NCBI RefSeq assembly: GCF_900113435.1
Contig: NZ_FOPG01000002.1
Location: forward strand, 1-64,000
From: Sulfitobacter dubius
Lineage (GTDB): Bacteria; Pseudomonadota; Alphaproteobacteria; Rhodobacterales; Rhodobacteraceae
Direction of reading: 5' to 3'
Length of the DNA stretch: 64,000 bases
The position numbers were made by a program, and so were the translations under genes. The notes beneath the pieces are model-generated. The model saw only the letters and a list, made by a program, of their open reading frames with translations. It was not told the origin of the DNA and did no database searches. Positions 36,937-46,376 of the stretch are shown here, one piece after another; the stretch's first letter is position 1, and each line of letters opens with the position of its first letter.

Positions 36937-37158
36937 ATGAAAACCGATACACATCCCGAATACCACATCATCAACGTCAAGATGACCGACGGCACCGTTG
37001 TGGAAATGAAATCGACATGGGGCAAAGAAGGCGACCAGCTGTCGCTCGATATCGACCCTTCCGTGCACCCCGCGTGGACCGGCGGCACTGGCCGCATCAT
37101 GGACACCGGCGGCCGCGTGTCGAAGTTCAAGAACAAATATGCTGGTCTGGGCTTCTAA
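36937..37158 (+). CDS. rpmE: 50S ribosomal protein L31, zinc-free type
   Basis: A 73-residue L31. The core [20 protein letters not shown] and the [11 protein letters not shown] segment match the family. There are no cysteines at all, so the CxxC zinc site of classical L31 is absent; this is the common form in Rhodobacteraceae. It is the last gene of the operon and is followed by a strong terminator. Confidence 0.95.
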   Translation: MKTDTHPEYHIINVKMTDGTVVEMKSTWGKEGDQLSLDIDPSVHPAWTGGTGRIMDTGGRVSKFKNKYAGLGF

Positions 37159-37182
37159 ACCTTTTCCGTCGTTACGAAAACA

Positions 37183-37213
37183 AAGGCGCGGCCCCTGCGG
37201 GTCGCGCCTTTTG
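37183..37213 (+). terminator. Rho-independent terminator after rpmE
   Basis: AAGGCGCG (37183-37190) pairs with CGCGCCTT (37203-37210) with inner GC pairs, followed by TT-G. It ends the trmD-rplS-rpmE block. Confidence 0.8.
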
Positions 37214-37346
37214 CGTTCTAAAGATCTTGTTGGGATGGGGGCGAGACCGGGCGCTTGGGGCTAAGGTTGTGCACGGTATTTGTGAAAGGATGAATGGAGG
37301 GGGGACAGCGTGCGGAATAAAGCAGGCGCGTGTTTGGTTGCGTGGA

Positions 37347-38030
37347 TTACAGGCGGCGTTCTTGCAGGGCGGCTTGGGCGCCAAAACCGTGAAGATGGGA
37401 CAGCACCGCGCCGTAGGCAATCAGCAGATAGGCCAGAAGTTCAGTTCCTTCTTGGACAGTGGTTTTGACCTGCGGATCATAGGCCGCTCCCATCACTGCT
37501 TCCCACAAGGTGCTGGTACCGAAAGTGCGCGAGAAGAACAGCAACAGCACCACGCCAATATAGACAAAGGTGGCAGAACGGGTTTGTAGATGATGCAGCA
37601 TCGGCAGAAGCGTGGTGCCCCGGTTGCGCCAAGCCACGAAGGTGCCGACCGCCAGCGTCGCAAGCGCGGGATAGAGCCAGAAACCATGCCGGATTCGATC
37701 CAGCGCCGCGTCATACTCTCGTAGAAACATGCAGGCAAAGAGGGTTGCCGCCAATGCGAGATAGCCCCGCATCGCAATGTTTTGATAGGCACCCAACACA
37801 AAAATGCCCGCGGCGATGGCCAAAAGGGTATTGTGCAGATGCTCGGTAAGGGAGTCTTCGGTGACACCTTCGCCCCATACTGCTGTATCAAGGTAGACAG
37901 TGACCGGCACCAGCGCCACCAAAACGCAGACCAGCACCAATTCAGCAAATACCGCGCCCAGCGAGGGCAATACGCCGCGGACGGTGGCAGCTTTGGGGGC
38001 ACTTGGTTTGCCGGGAGTGTTTTCTACCAT
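37347..38030 (-). CDS. Polytopic membrane protein, function unknown
   Basis: A 227-residue inner-membrane protein with about six hydrophobic helices and short polar loops; a patch YDAALDRIRHGFWLYP lies between helices. GAGG precedes the ATG at 38030, and the 54-residue in-frame extension upstream reads through a region that looks intergenic. No family was recognised. It is divergent from mipZ, with about 230 bases between the starts. Confidence 0.8.
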   Translation of the reverse strand: MVENTPGKPSAPKAATVRGVLPSLGAVFAELVLVCVLVALVPVTVYLDTAVWGEGVTEDSLTEHLHNTLLAIAAGIFVLGAYQNIAMRGYLALAATLFACMFLREYDAALDRIRHGFWLYPALATLAVGTFVAWRNRGTTLLPMLHHLQTRSATFVYIGVVLLLFFSRTFGTSTLWEAVMGAAYDPQVKTTVQEGTELLAYLLIAYGAVLSHLHGFGAQAALQERRL

Positions 38031-38263
38031 TGGGTGCCTCGCCTTAACGCTTGCTTGGGGCCACCCCTGAGGGGCAGCGAAGAGCGGTGGTACACCGCCG
38101 GTCCTACCTTGAAAATAGCGTAAATGTACGTGATGTCCAAAAGCGGCAGTGCGGCCACGGTCGGGCGAACTCGCGGCCTCACCACTTTCCAAAGTTGTGA
38201 ACCCTACATATAGTGCGGTTCAACAATATCCTGCATGAACGGCAGGCGCGAAGGGACAGCAGT

Positions 38264-39073
38264 ATGGCGCATATCATCGTCGTCGGTAACGAAAAGGGCG
38301 GCGCAGGCAAATCGACCGTTTCCATGCATGTGGCAACGGCGCTGGCGCGACTTGGGCATAAGGTCAGCGGGTTGGACCTTGACCTGCGGCAACGGACCTT
38401 TGGCCGCTATATTGAGAACCGCCGCGATTTCATGCGCGAGTCTGGTCTGACGCTGGCAAGCCCTACTTTGTGTGAGCTACCGGATGTAGAGGCCAGCACC
38501 CTACGCCCCGGTGAGAACATGTATGATCACCGTCTAAGCGCCGCCGTGGCGGAACTGGAACCGGACAATGATTTCATCCTGATCGACTGCCCTGGTTCGC
38601 ACACGCGCCTGAGCCAAGTCGCTCATTCGCTCGCCGATACGCTGATCACCCCGCTAAACGACAGTTTCATTGATTTTGACCTTTTGGCTCATATCGACGC
38701 CAATGGGGAAAAGATCACCGGGCCGTCCGTTTATTCCGAAATGGTCTGGAATGCGCGGCAGTTGCGTGCGCAGGCGGGGCTTACCGCCATTGACTGGGTC
38801 GTAGTGCGCAACCGTTTGGGTGCGCAGCGCATGGTCAACAAGGAAAAGATGGAGCGGGCGATTGGCAACCTCAGCAAGCGGATCGGATTCCGCACCGCGC
38901 CGGGGTTCAATGAGCGTGTGATCTTCCGCGAGCTGTTTCCGCGCGGGTTGACTCTGCTTGACCTCAAAGACATCGGGGTGAAGCAGTTGAACATCTCAAA
39001 CATCGCCGCGCGGCAAGAACTGCGCGAATTGATCAAGGCGTTGGACCTGCCGGGCGTCACCCCCGACTTTTGA
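38264..39073 (+). CDS. mipZ: Division-plane positioning ATPase MipZ
   Basis: A 269-residue ParA/MinD-type ATPase. It matches Caulobacter MipZ as I recall it: VVGNEKGGAGKST (deviant Walker A, 7-19), LDLDLRQRT, ILIDCPG, TPLNDSFIDFD, DWVVVRNRL and the C-terminal FRELFPRGLTLLDL. MipZ forms a gradient from ParB-parS and inhibits FtsZ assembly away from midcell. AGGGACAG precedes the ATG at 38264. It ends two bases before the convergent EamA gene. Confidence 0.95.
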   Translation: MAHIIVVGNEKGGAGKSTVSMHVATALARLGHKVSGLDLDLRQRTFGRYIENRRDFMRESGLTLASPTLCELPDVEASTLRPGENMYDHRLSAAVAELEPDNDFILIDCPGSHTRLSQVAHSLADTLITPLNDSFIDFDLLAHIDANGEKITGPSVYSEMVWNARQLRAQAGLTAIDWVVVRNRLGAQRMVNKEKMERAIGNLSKRIGFRTAPGFNERVIFRELFPRGLTLLDLKDIGVKQLNISNIAARQELRELIKALDLPGVTPDF

Positions 39074-39075
39074 GG

Positions 39076-39960
39076 TTAGTGATGAGGCAGCGGCGGCACG
39101 ACACGGCGGCGGCGTGACAGGGCAATGAGGTTCGACAGGAACAGCGCGCCCACGACGATGCCGCCGCCGATCAGCGCGTAGACGCCCGGATCTTCGCCCA
39201 GCACCGCCCAGACCAGCAGCGGGGCGAGCACGGATTCCAAAAGCACCAGCAGGCCCACTTCGGCGCTTGAAATATAGCGCGGGCCAAGCGCGATAAGCCC
39301 AGCACTGGCCGCCATGAAGATAGCATAGAGCAGCATCTGTGGCAGTTCCTCTACCGGCATCTGCAAAGGTTGTGCCACGGGAAGCAGCGCCAACCCCGCC
39401 AGCAGATAGGCCAGCGCAACCGCCGGCACCATGGAGACCGCCCGCGCATGCCGCGCCGCTGTCAGCGCACCCGCAAAGATTGCCGAGATCGCCAATGCCA
39501 AGAGATCGCCCGCGCGCGACGCATTTTCGGTCTCGCCTGATCCAAAAGCGATTACTGCCAGCCCGGCGAGCACCGCCGCAATGGTAAAGAACATGCGGCG
39601 GGTGATCGGCTCCCCCAAAAAGACCCTACTGTAGATCGCGGCAAAGACTGGGAGGGAGGCAAGGATAAACACCACATTCGCCACCGACGTCAGCCGCACC
39701 GCCAGCACGAACCCCACGCCTGCGCATGCGACACCGCCAACATAGATCGCACTGGCCCATCCGGCGCGCCGCAAAGCGCGGAAGGGGGCGGCGCCCTGCG
39801 CCAACAACAGCCCCGTGCCAATTGCCAACCCCACCAATGTGACTTTCCAAAAAGCCAGCGTCAGCATCGGCGCATCGATGACCCGCACGAAAAGCGCTTC
39901 GGGAACGATGCACATCACCCCGAGAAAGGTGAGCAGGAGGCCTTTGGTTTGATCGGTCAT
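39076..39960 (-). CDS. EamA/DMT-family transporter
   Basis: A 294-residue membrane protein with about ten helices in two EamA repeats. The inner repeat joint around GETENASRAGDLLALAISAIFAGALTAARH is typical. It starts 26 bases after the MarR gene on the same strand, so it may be co-regulated with it. Substrate unknown; it is a different protein from the 28.1-kb EamA transporter. Confidence 0.9.
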   Translation of the reverse strand: MTDQTKGLLLTFLGVMCIVPEALFVRVIDAPMLTLAFWKVTLVGLAIGTGLLLAQGAAPFRALRRAGWASAIYVGGVACAGVGFVLAVRLTSVANVVFILASLPVFAAIYSRVFLGEPITRRMFFTIAAVLAGLAVIAFGSGETENASRAGDLLALAISAIFAGALTAARHARAVSMVPAVALAYLLAGLALLPVAQPLQMPVEELPQMLLYAIFMAASAGLIALGPRYISSAEVGLLVLLESVLAPLLVWAVLGEDPGVYALIGGGIVVGALFLSNLIALSRRRRVVPPLPHH

Positions 39961-39986
39961 GCGCCATCGGTGGCGTTTTCCGCCGC

Positions 39987-40436
39987 CTAAGTAAAGCCCC
40001 CCGGACCTGCCTCTGATAGTTTGAGCAGCGCCCGCCGCAGCACCTCGGCCTCGGCGGGATCAAGTGCATCCATCAATGCCGCATCATAGCGCCGCGCCAC
40101 TGCGCGCAGATCGTCATAAGCGGCTTGGCCCTGCCGGGTCAGCGACAGATATTCAACCCGGCGGTCATCCTCATTGCGGGTGCGGTCAACGAAGCGGCGC
40201 TCATTCAAACGGTGCACGGCGCGGCTGATCTTGGTTTTATGCATCCGTGCACGCTGGCCGATGTCGCTCGCCGTGAGACGCCCATAGAGCCCAAGATGAA
40301 ACAGCACCCGCCACTCTGTACGCAGCATGCCGTAGCGATCCTTATAGATCTGCTGAAACTCCAGAGAGGACGCCTCTGCCGCTTGGTTTAGAAGATAGGG
40401 CAGGAATTGCTGCAATTGAAATTCGTCAGTTTTCAT
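39987..40436 (-). CDS. MarR-family regulator, likely of the homogentisate operon
   Basis: A 149-residue winged-helix regulator. The DNA-binding region [47 protein letters not shown] is MarR-typical, with the DRR wing motif. It is divergent from hmgA across only 66 bases that contain two palindromes, so it is the probable repressor of the homogentisate operon, with homogentisate or a related aromatic as inducer (inference). It might also control the downstream EamA gene. Confidence 0.92.
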   Translation of the reverse strand: MKTDEFQLQQFLPYLLNQAAEASSLEFQQIYKDRYGMLRTEWRVLFHLGLYGRLTASDIGQRARMHKTKISRAVHRLNERRFVDRTRNEDDRRVEYLSLTRQGQAAYDDLRAVARRYDAALMDALDPAEAEVLRRALLKLSEAGPGGFT

Positions 40437-40450
40437 ATCACGCCGCTTGT

Positions 40451-40481
40451 TAGTTACAAATACAACTATTACAGTTGCAAC
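40451..40481. promoter_or_regulatory. Candidate MarR operator between marR and hmgA
   Basis: TAGTT-ACAAATAC-AACTA (40451-40468) and the perfect palindrome GTTGCAAC (40474-40481) lie side by side in the short divergent spacer. Their symmetry and place suit MarR dimer binding. Confidence 0.5.
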
Positions 40482-40502
40482 AGATTCCGCAAGGGGGTGC
40501 AG

Positions 40503-41864
40503 ATGACCAACAATTCAAAGCCATCGACGATGACAACCGCGGCCACCACCTCGGGTACGCATCCGGGCTACATGCCCGGTTTCGGAAATGATTTTGAGAC
40601 AGAGGCCCTGCCCGGCGCACTGCCGCAGGGCATGAACTCCCCGCAGAAATGCAACTACGGGCTTTATGGAGAGCAGCTTTCCGGCACCGCCTTTACCGCA
40701 CCGTCCCATCAGAACGAGCGTACGTGGTGCTACCGCATCCGTCCTTCCGTCAAACATTCCTCGCGCTACACGCGGATCGACCTGCCCTATTGGAAATCTG
40801 CCCCGCATCAGCCGCAGGATGTCACCAGCCTTGGCCAATACCGCTGGGATCCGGTGCCGCATTCCGACGCGCCGCTGACTTGGCTTACCGGCATGCGGAC
40901 CATGACCACGGCGGGGGATGTGAACACGCAGATCGGCATGGCGAGCCATATCTATCTGGTCACCGACAGTATGGTGGACAGCTATTTCTACTCCGCCGAC
41001 AGCGAGTTGCTGATCGTCCCGCAGGAAGGCACGCTGCGCTTTTGCACCGAGTTGGGCGTGATGGACATCGCCCCGCAGGAGATCGCCATCATCCCCCGCG
41101 GGCTGGTCTACCGTGTCGAAGTGCTTGATGGTCCGGCGCGGGGGTTTGTGTGTGAGAACTATGGCCAGAAGTTCCACCTGCCCGGCCGCGGCCCGATTGG
41201 CGCCAACTGCATGGCGAACCCACGTGATTTCAAAACCCCCGTGGCGGCGTTTGAAGACCGCGAGGCGCCCTCGACCGTGACGATCAAATGGTGCGGTCAG
41301 TTCCATGAAACCAAGATCGGGCATTCGCCGCTCGACGTGGTGGCTTGGCACGGCAACTACGCCCCGGTGAAATACGACCTGAACACCTATTGCCCGGTGG
41401 GCGCGGTGCTGTTTGACCATCCCGACCCGTCGATCTTTACCGTGCTCACCGCGCCCTCGGGCGTCGAAGGCACCGCCAACATCGACTTCGTGCTGTTCCG
41501 CGACCGTTGGATGGTGGCCGAAGATACCTTCCGCCCGCCGTGGTATCACAAGAACATCATGTCCGAACTGATGGGCAACATTCACGGCCAGTATGACGCC
41601 AAGCCCAAGGGATTCATCCCCGGCGGGATGTCCCTGCACAACATGATGCTGCCGCATGGGCCGGACCGGAATGCCTTTGAGGGCGCGTCGAACGCTGACT
41701 TGCAGCCCCATAAGCTCGACAACACAATGTCCTTCATGTTCGAGACCCGCTTCCCGCAGCATCTGACCGAATTCGCCGCCAAAGAAGCGCCCCTGCAGGA
41801 TGACTACATCGACTGCTGGGAGAGCCTTGAGAAGAAATTCGACGGCACACCGGGCAAGAAGTGA
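40503..41864 (+). CDS. hmgA: Homogentisate 1,2-dioxygenase
   Basis: A 453-residue non-heme Fe(II) dioxygenase that opens the homogentisate ring to maleylacetoacetate. Conserved segments include [41 protein letters not shown]-like (here [18 protein letters not shown]), [18 protein letters not shown] and the C-terminal [14 protein letters not shown] (His and Glu iron ligands) and [17 protein letters not shown] precedes the ATG at 40503; the upstream in-frame extension overlaps the operator. First gene of the aromatic operon. Confidence 0.97.
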   Translation: MTNNSKPSTMTTAATTSGTHPGYMPGFGNDFETEALPGALPQGMNSPQKCNYGLYGEQLSGTAFTAPSHQNERTWCYRIRPSVKHSSRYTRIDLPYWKSAPHQPQDVTSLGQYRWDPVPHSDAPLTWLTGMRTMTTAGDVNTQIGMASHIYLVTDSMVDSYFYSADSELLIVPQEGTLRFCTELGVMDIAPQEIAIIPRGLVYRVEVLDGPARGFVCENYGQKFHLPGRGPIGANCMANPRDFKTPVAAFEDREAPSTVTIKWCGQFHETKIGHSPLDVVAWHGNYAPVKYDLNTYCPVGAVLFDHPDPSIFTVLTAPSGVEGTANIDFVLFRDRWMVAEDTFRPPWYHKNIMSELMGNIHGQYDAKPKGFIPGGMSLHNMMLPHGPDRNAFEGASNADLQPHKLDNTMSFMFETRFPQHLTEFAAKEAPLQDDYIDCWESLEKKFDGTPGKK

Positions 41865-41890
41865 CCCGCCTGCCCCCTGAAAGGACCGAC

Positions 41891-43144
41891 ATGACCCTGA
41901 TGAACTCTTGGGTGGAAAGCGCCAACAGCGCTGATACCGATTTCCCCCTCAACAACCTGCCTTATGGCGTTTTCACGACCAATCGGCTGGAAGCGCGCTG
42001 TGGAGTGGCGATTGGCGATCAGATCCTCGACATGGCCGCTTTGGAGGAGGAGGGGCTGATCACCCTCACCGAAGAGCCGGTGTTCGATGTGCCCTATTGG
42101 AACGATGTGATGGACCTTGGCCCTGCGGCATGGGCGTCGTTGCGTGCGCGGCTGGTGGAGCTGCTCAGCGCCGATGCCCCGGATCAGGCCGCAGTCGCGC
42201 CGTATCTGGTGCCGATGGACGAAGCGCGGCTGCTCATGCCGATGATGGTCTCGGAATACACGGATTTCTACGCTGGCAAGCATCACGCGACCAATGTCGG
42301 CACGATGTTTCGCGGGGCCGAGAATGCCCTGCCCCCGAACTGGCTGCACATTCCCATTGGCTACAATGGCCGCGCTTCTACCGTCGTCGTTTCGGGGACC
42401 GAGATCACCCGCCCCAATGGCCAGCTAAAAGCCCCAGACGCCGATGCGCCGCATTTTGGCCCCTGCCAGCGGCTGGATATCGAGCTTGAGATGGGCGCGA
42501 TCGTCGGCACTTCGACCGAGATGGGCCAGCCCATCACCATCGACCAAGCAGATGAGATGATCTTTGGCTATGTGCTGCTCAACGACTGGTCGGCGCGGGA
42601 CATTCAGGCGTGGGAATACCAACCGCTCGGCCCGTTTCAGGCGAAAGCCTTCGCCACCTCGATCTCTCCTTGGATCGTGACCCGCGACGCGCTTGAGCCG
42701 TTCCGCACCTCGACACCTGAGCGCGAGAAGGACCTCCTGCTCTACCTGCGCGAAACCAAACCCGGCCTCTATGACATTGACCTGTCGGTGCTGCTCCAGC
42801 CCGAGGGCGGCGAGGCCGAGGAGATTGCGCGGACGAACTACCGCGAGATGTATTATTCCGCCGCCCAGCAGTTGACGCATCACGCCTCTTCGGGCTGCGC
42901 GATGAACGCGGGCGATCTGCTCGGGTCCGGCACCATCTCCGGCCCTGAGAAATCGCAACGCGGGTCGCTGCTGGAACTGTCATGGGGCGGCAAGGAGCCG
43001 ATCACCCTCGCAAACGGCAGCCGCCGCAGCTTTGTCGAAGACGGCGACACGCTGACCCTTACCGGCCACGCGCAGGGCGACGGCTTTCGCGTGGGATTCG
43101 GCAGATGCACCGGCAAAATCCGCCCGGCAATCGACTTTTCCTGA
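41891..43144 (+). CDS. fahA: Fumarylacetoacetase
   Basis: A 417-residue hydrolase that splits 4-fumarylacetoacetate into fumarate and acetoacetate, the last step of homogentisate breakdown. Typical features are SEYTDFYAGKHHATNVG, GYNGRASTVVVSGT, LNDWSARDIQAWEYQPLGPF and the C-terminal GDLLGSGTISGP. It follows hmgA by 26 bases with AAAGGA before the ATG at 41891. The isomerase that links the HmgA and FahA steps (MaiA) does not appear downstream. Confidence 0.97.
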   Translation: MTLMNSWVESANSADTDFPLNNLPYGVFTTNRLEARCGVAIGDQILDMAALEEEGLITLTEEPVFDVPYWNDVMDLGPAAWASLRARLVELLSADAPDQAAVAPYLVPMDEARLLMPMMVSEYTDFYAGKHHATNVGTMFRGAENALPPNWLHIPIGYNGRASTVVVSGTEITRPNGQLKAPDADAPHFGPCQRLDIELEMGAIVGTSTEMGQPITIDQADEMIFGYVLLNDWSARDIQAWEYQPLGPFQAKAFATSISPWIVTRDALEPFRTSTPEREKDLLLYLRETKPGLYDIDLSVLLQPEGGEAEEIARTNYREMYYSAAQQLTHHASSGCAMNAGDLLGSGTISGPEKSQRGSLLELSWGGKEPITLANGSRRSFVEDGDTLTLTGHAQGDGFRVGFGRCTGKIRPAIDFS

Positions 43145-43195
43145 ACACCCAAACGCGCCCTGCACCGCAGACAAACCAAGACAGAAGGACATCAC

Positions 43196-44146
43196 ATGGC
43201 CAAGCAATTCGCATCCCAAGGCGACATGACCGAAAAGGAAATCTCCTTCACCGAGGTGGGCGAGGGACTTTACGCCTTCACCGCCGAGGGCGATCCAAAC
43301 TCTGGCGTCATCATCGGCGACGACAGCGTGATGATCATCGAAGCACAGGCCACCCCGCGTCTGGCGAATAAGGTCATCGAATGCGTCCGCTCGGTCACCG
43401 ACAAACCGATCAGCCATGTGGTACTGACCCACTACCACGCCGTGCGCGTGCTCGGGGCCTCGGCCTTTGGCGCGCAGCAAATCATCATGTCCGAGAAAGC
43501 CCGCGCCATGGTTGCTGAACGCGGCCAAGAAGATTGGGACAGCGAATTTGAACGCTTCCCGCGTCTGTTTGAAGGCCATGAAAGCATCCCCGGCCTGACC
43601 TACCCCACCACCACCTTCAACGGCCGCATGAGCGTCTATCTCGGCAAGCGCCGGATCGACATTATGCAACTGGGCCGCGCCCATACGGCGGGGGATGCGG
43701 TGATCTATGTGCCCGATCAGAACGTCATGTTCACCGGCGACATCGTCGAATACCACTCCGCCTGCTACTGCGGCGACGGGCATTTCCACGACTGGCCCGG
43801 CACGCTGGAACGCATCCGCGCCTTTGACCTCGACGCCATCGCGCCGGGTCGCGGCGACGCGCTGGTGGGCCGCGAGATGGTTAATGCCGCAATCGACAGC
43901 ACTGCAGACTTCGTGCGCTCAACCTACCGTCCGGCGGCCCGCGTGGCCCTGCGCGGCGGCACGTTGAAAGAGGCATGGGACGCCGTGCGCGCCGAATGCG
44001 ACCCCAAGTTCGGCGACTATGCGATCTATGAGCACTGCCTGCCCTTCAACGTCGCCCGCGCCTATGACGAGGCGCTGGACATCGACACGCCGCGCATTTG
44101 GACGGCGGCGCGCGACAAAGAGATGTGGGAGGCGCTGTCGGACTGA
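43196..44146 (+). CDS. MBL-fold protein lacking second-metal ligands
   Basis: A 316-residue metallo-beta-lactamase-fold protein. The usual HxHxDH motif is HYHAVR: the first two histidines remain but the Asp and final His are Val and Arg. The third site-1 ligand in GRAHTAGD and the bridging Asp in FTGDIVE are kept, whereas the usual PGHG is APGRGD. Site 1 could still bind one metal, but all site-2-specific ligands are gone. It follows fahA by 51 bases and is coupled to the next gene (TGATG). Substrate unknown; probably a hydrolase or binding protein in aromatic catabolism. Confidence 0.9.
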   Translation: MAKQFASQGDMTEKEISFTEVGEGLYAFTAEGDPNSGVIIGDDSVMIIEAQATPRLANKVIECVRSVTDKPISHVVLTHYHAVRVLGASAFGAQQIIMSEKARAMVAERGQEDWDSEFERFPRLFEGHESIPGLTYPTTTFNGRMSVYLGKRRIDIMQLGRAHTAGDAVIYVPDQNVMFTGDIVEYHSACYCGDGHFHDWPGTLERIRAFDLDAIAPGRGDALVGREMVNAAIDSTADFVRSTYRPAARVALRGGTLKEAWDAVRAECDPKFGDYAIYEHCLPFNVARAYDEALDIDTPRIWTAARDKEMWEALSD

Positions 44147-44400
44147 TGCCGCTGCCCGCGCTTCTTACTGCCCTGATCATACTGGCGCTGGCGCTCTGGT
44201 TCTATCTGGTCTTTGCACTGGTGATGGATCACCGCCGCCAAGCTGCGCGCCGGAGCGGGCAGCCCTACGCCGGGCTGCGCGATACGGCACAGGTTTGGTC
44301 AAAGATGCTGCGCGCGCCAGAGCACCGCAAGTCGCGCCGACGGGTGACGCTGACGACGCTGGCCTTGCTTGTCCTGCTGCTTTTGCGCGCTCTTGTCTGA
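44146..44400 (+). CDS. Small membrane protein in the homogentisate operon
   Basis: An 84-residue protein with a membrane helix at each end (about 5-27 and 68-82) and a basic central loop with many Arg residues. Its start shares one base with the MBL gene stop (TGATG), and the flavin monooxygenase starts 10 bases after its stop, so it is a coupled part of the operon. No family recognised. Confidence 0.75.
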   Translation: MPLPALLTALIILALALWFYLVFALVMDHRRQAARRSGQPYAGLRDTAQVWSKMLRAPEHRKSRRRVTLTTLALLVLLLLRALV

Positions 44401-44410
44401 GGAAACCGCC

Positions 44411-46018
44411 ATGGCCTATGCCTACACCCCCTTTCCCTACAGCCCCCCGCCCGGCCTCACCGCGCCCGAGCCACGGCACCCGGTGGTGATTGTCGGCGCC
44501 GGCCCCATCGGGCTGTCGATGGCCGTGGACTTGGCCCTGCGCGGGGTCAAATCGGTCGTGCTGGATGACAACAATGTCGTCTCGCTCGGCTCTCGCGCGA
44601 TCTGCTGGGCGAAACGAACGCTTGAGATTTTCGACCGCCTTGGCATCGGTGAGAGGATGCTGGAAAAAGGCGTGACATGGAAAGTGGGCCGCCAGTTTCA
44701 CGGCGAGAGGGAGGTCTATAACTTCGATCTGCTGCCCGAGCCGGGGCATAAATACCCGGCCTTCGTGAACCTCCAGCAATACTATGTCGAAGAGTACCTT
44801 GTTGAACGCGCACAAGATTTCCCCAATCTGATCGACCTGCGTTTTCTCAACAAGGTGACCGATCACAAGGGCCATACCGACCATGTTGAGTTGACGGTCG
44901 AGACGCCGGATGGCCCCTACCAGCTTGAGACCGACTGGTACATCGCCTGCGATGGCGCGGGGTCCGCCACCCGCAAACGCATGAACCTGCCTTTCGAAGG
45001 CCAAACCTTCGACGAACATTTCCTGATCGCAGACGTAGAGATGGAAACCTCCCCCTTCGGCGACCATGACACGCCCGAGCGTTGGTTCTGGTTCGCCCCG
45101 CCCTTTCACAACGGCCAATCCGCGTTGCTGCACAAACAGCCTGACAATATCTACCGCATCGACCTGCAACTTGGGTCAGAAACCGACCCGAAGGCCGAGG
45201 CGACCGAAGAAAAGGTTGTACCGCGCTTGAACCAAATGCTGGGCGATGCGCCGTTCCGGCTGGATTGGATGAGCGTCTATAAGTTCCGCTGCGCGCGGCT
45301 GGAGAGGTTCGTGCATGATCGCGTCGTCTTTGTCGGCGACAGCGCCCATGTGGTCAGCCCCTTCGGGGCGCGGGGCGGCAATGGCGGGGTGCAGGACGTC
45401 GACAACCTTGGCTGGAAACTGGCGGCTGTGGTGCAGGGCGAAGCGCCGCCAAGCCTGATCGAGAGCTATGACATCGAACGCGGACATGGCGCGGATGAGA
45501 ACATGCGCAACTCCGCCCGCGCGACCAATTTCATGACGCCGAAATCTCCCATCGAAACCCTGTTTCGCAATGAGGTGCTGACCCTCGCCGCGCGTCATCC
45601 TTTCGCCCGCAAACTGATTAACTCAGGCCGGTTGTCACAACCCTGCACGCTGGCCCGTAGCCCGCTGCAAACCGCAGGCGACGCCCCCCTGCACCCCGGC
45701 AGCGCGTTGATCGACGCGCCGCTGACCGGGCCCGCGGGGGATCGCTGGCTGCTGGGCGAAGTTCAGGGCCAGTTCACCCTGCTCGCCGTGGGCGAGATCA
45801 CCGCCCCCGACCTCCCCGGCCTTGCCCGGATCGGTATCGATCAATCGCAGGAGGCCTATCCCTGTTTTCAGGGCAAGGATGGCCACGTGCAGCAGCGCTA
45901 TGGCAGCGGGTTCCTTTATCTGCTCCGCCCCGATGGCCATGTCTGCGCCGTCTTCGACCGGCCCGACAGCGCCCCGATTGCCCGCGCCTTTGACCGTGCG
46001 AAAGGAGCCACCGCATGA
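44411..46018 (+). CDS. FAD-dependent aromatic-ring monooxygenase
   Basis: A 535-residue group A flavoprotein hydroxylase. It has the GAGPIG dinucleotide motif (29-34), a DG motif (ACDGAGSATRK), the FVGDSAHVVSPFGARGGNGGVQDVDNL FAD segment in two parts near 310-335, and a C-terminal thioredoxin-like domain typical of phenol and hydroxyphenylpropionate hydroxylases. The ATG at 44411 follows GAGGAAACC. In this operon it may hydroxylate a phenylacetate-type substrate towards homogentisate; the substrate is inferred, not shown. Confidence 0.9.
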   Translation: MAYAYTPFPYSPPPGLTAPEPRHPVVIVGAGPIGLSMAVDLALRGVKSVVLDDNNVVSLGSRAICWAKRTLEIFDRLGIGERMLEKGVTWKVGRQFHGEREVYNFDLLPEPGHKYPAFVNLQQYYVEEYLVERAQDFPNLIDLRFLNKVTDHKGHTDHVELTVETPDGPYQLETDWYIACDGAGSATRKRMNLPFEGQTFDEHFLIADVEMETSPFGDHDTPERWFWFAPPFHNGQSALLHKQPDNIYRIDLQLGSETDPKAEATEEKVVPRLNQMLGDAPFRLDWMSVYKFRCARLERFVHDRVVFVGDSAHVVSPFGARGGNGGVQDVDNLGWKLAAVVQGEAPPSLIESYDIERGHGADENMRNSARATNFMTPKSPIETLFRNEVLTLAARHPFARKLINSGRLSQPCTLARSPLQTAGDAPLHPGSALIDAPLTGPAGDRWLLGEVQGQFTLLAVGEITAPDLPGLARIGIDQSQEAYPCFQGKDGHVQQRYGSGFLYLLRPDGHVCAVFDRPDSAPIARAFDRAKGATA

Positions 46019-46203
46019 TCCTTGAAGACAACCTCGGCGCCGAGGGCGACAGCGTCTATGCCGCCCTCATGGCCGCCCACGAAGGGCTGAGCGAGGCCGA
46101 AAGCCACGCCCTCAACGCCCGATTGGTTCTGATGCTGGCCAATGAACTCGGCGACACGGCGCGGCTTGCGGCGCTTTTCAAAGCTGCGCGCGATCTAGCC
46201 TAA
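46015..46203 (+). CDS. DUF2783 protein
   Basis: A 62-residue acidic, mainly helical protein (DSVYAALMAAHEGLSEAESHALNARLVLMLANELGD). It overlaps the monooxygenase stop by four bases (ATGA), so it is translated with it. I recall DUF2783 proteins next to such monooxygenases in this group, which suggests a subunit or chaperone role, but none is established. Confidence 0.8.
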   Translation: MILEDNLGAEGDSVYAALMAAHEGLSEAESHALNARLVLMLANELGDTARLAALFKAARDLA

Positions 46204-46376
46204 CCCGCCAGCCTCACCGCGCTTTTCCTCCATGCCCGCGCTTGCCGGGCCGTTTTCCTGCGCTAGCTTGCTGCTCAACTTCCCGCGACAGGCTTGACGC
46301 AACGCGCCTGATCGGCAGACTAAACACCCCGCGCCCACCTCAAGAGGCGTTGAAAGCAGGTCAACTGCATCACCTG

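Noticed and set aside
36937-37158. L31 as a degraded gene because it lacks cysteines.
   Set aside because: Zinc-free L31 of this length is common in the group; the rest of the protein is conserved.
37347-38192. A 281-residue version of the membrane protein from an upstream in-frame start.
   Set aside because: The extra 54 residues are basic and low in hydrophobicity, and a GAGG site precedes the internal ATG at 38030.
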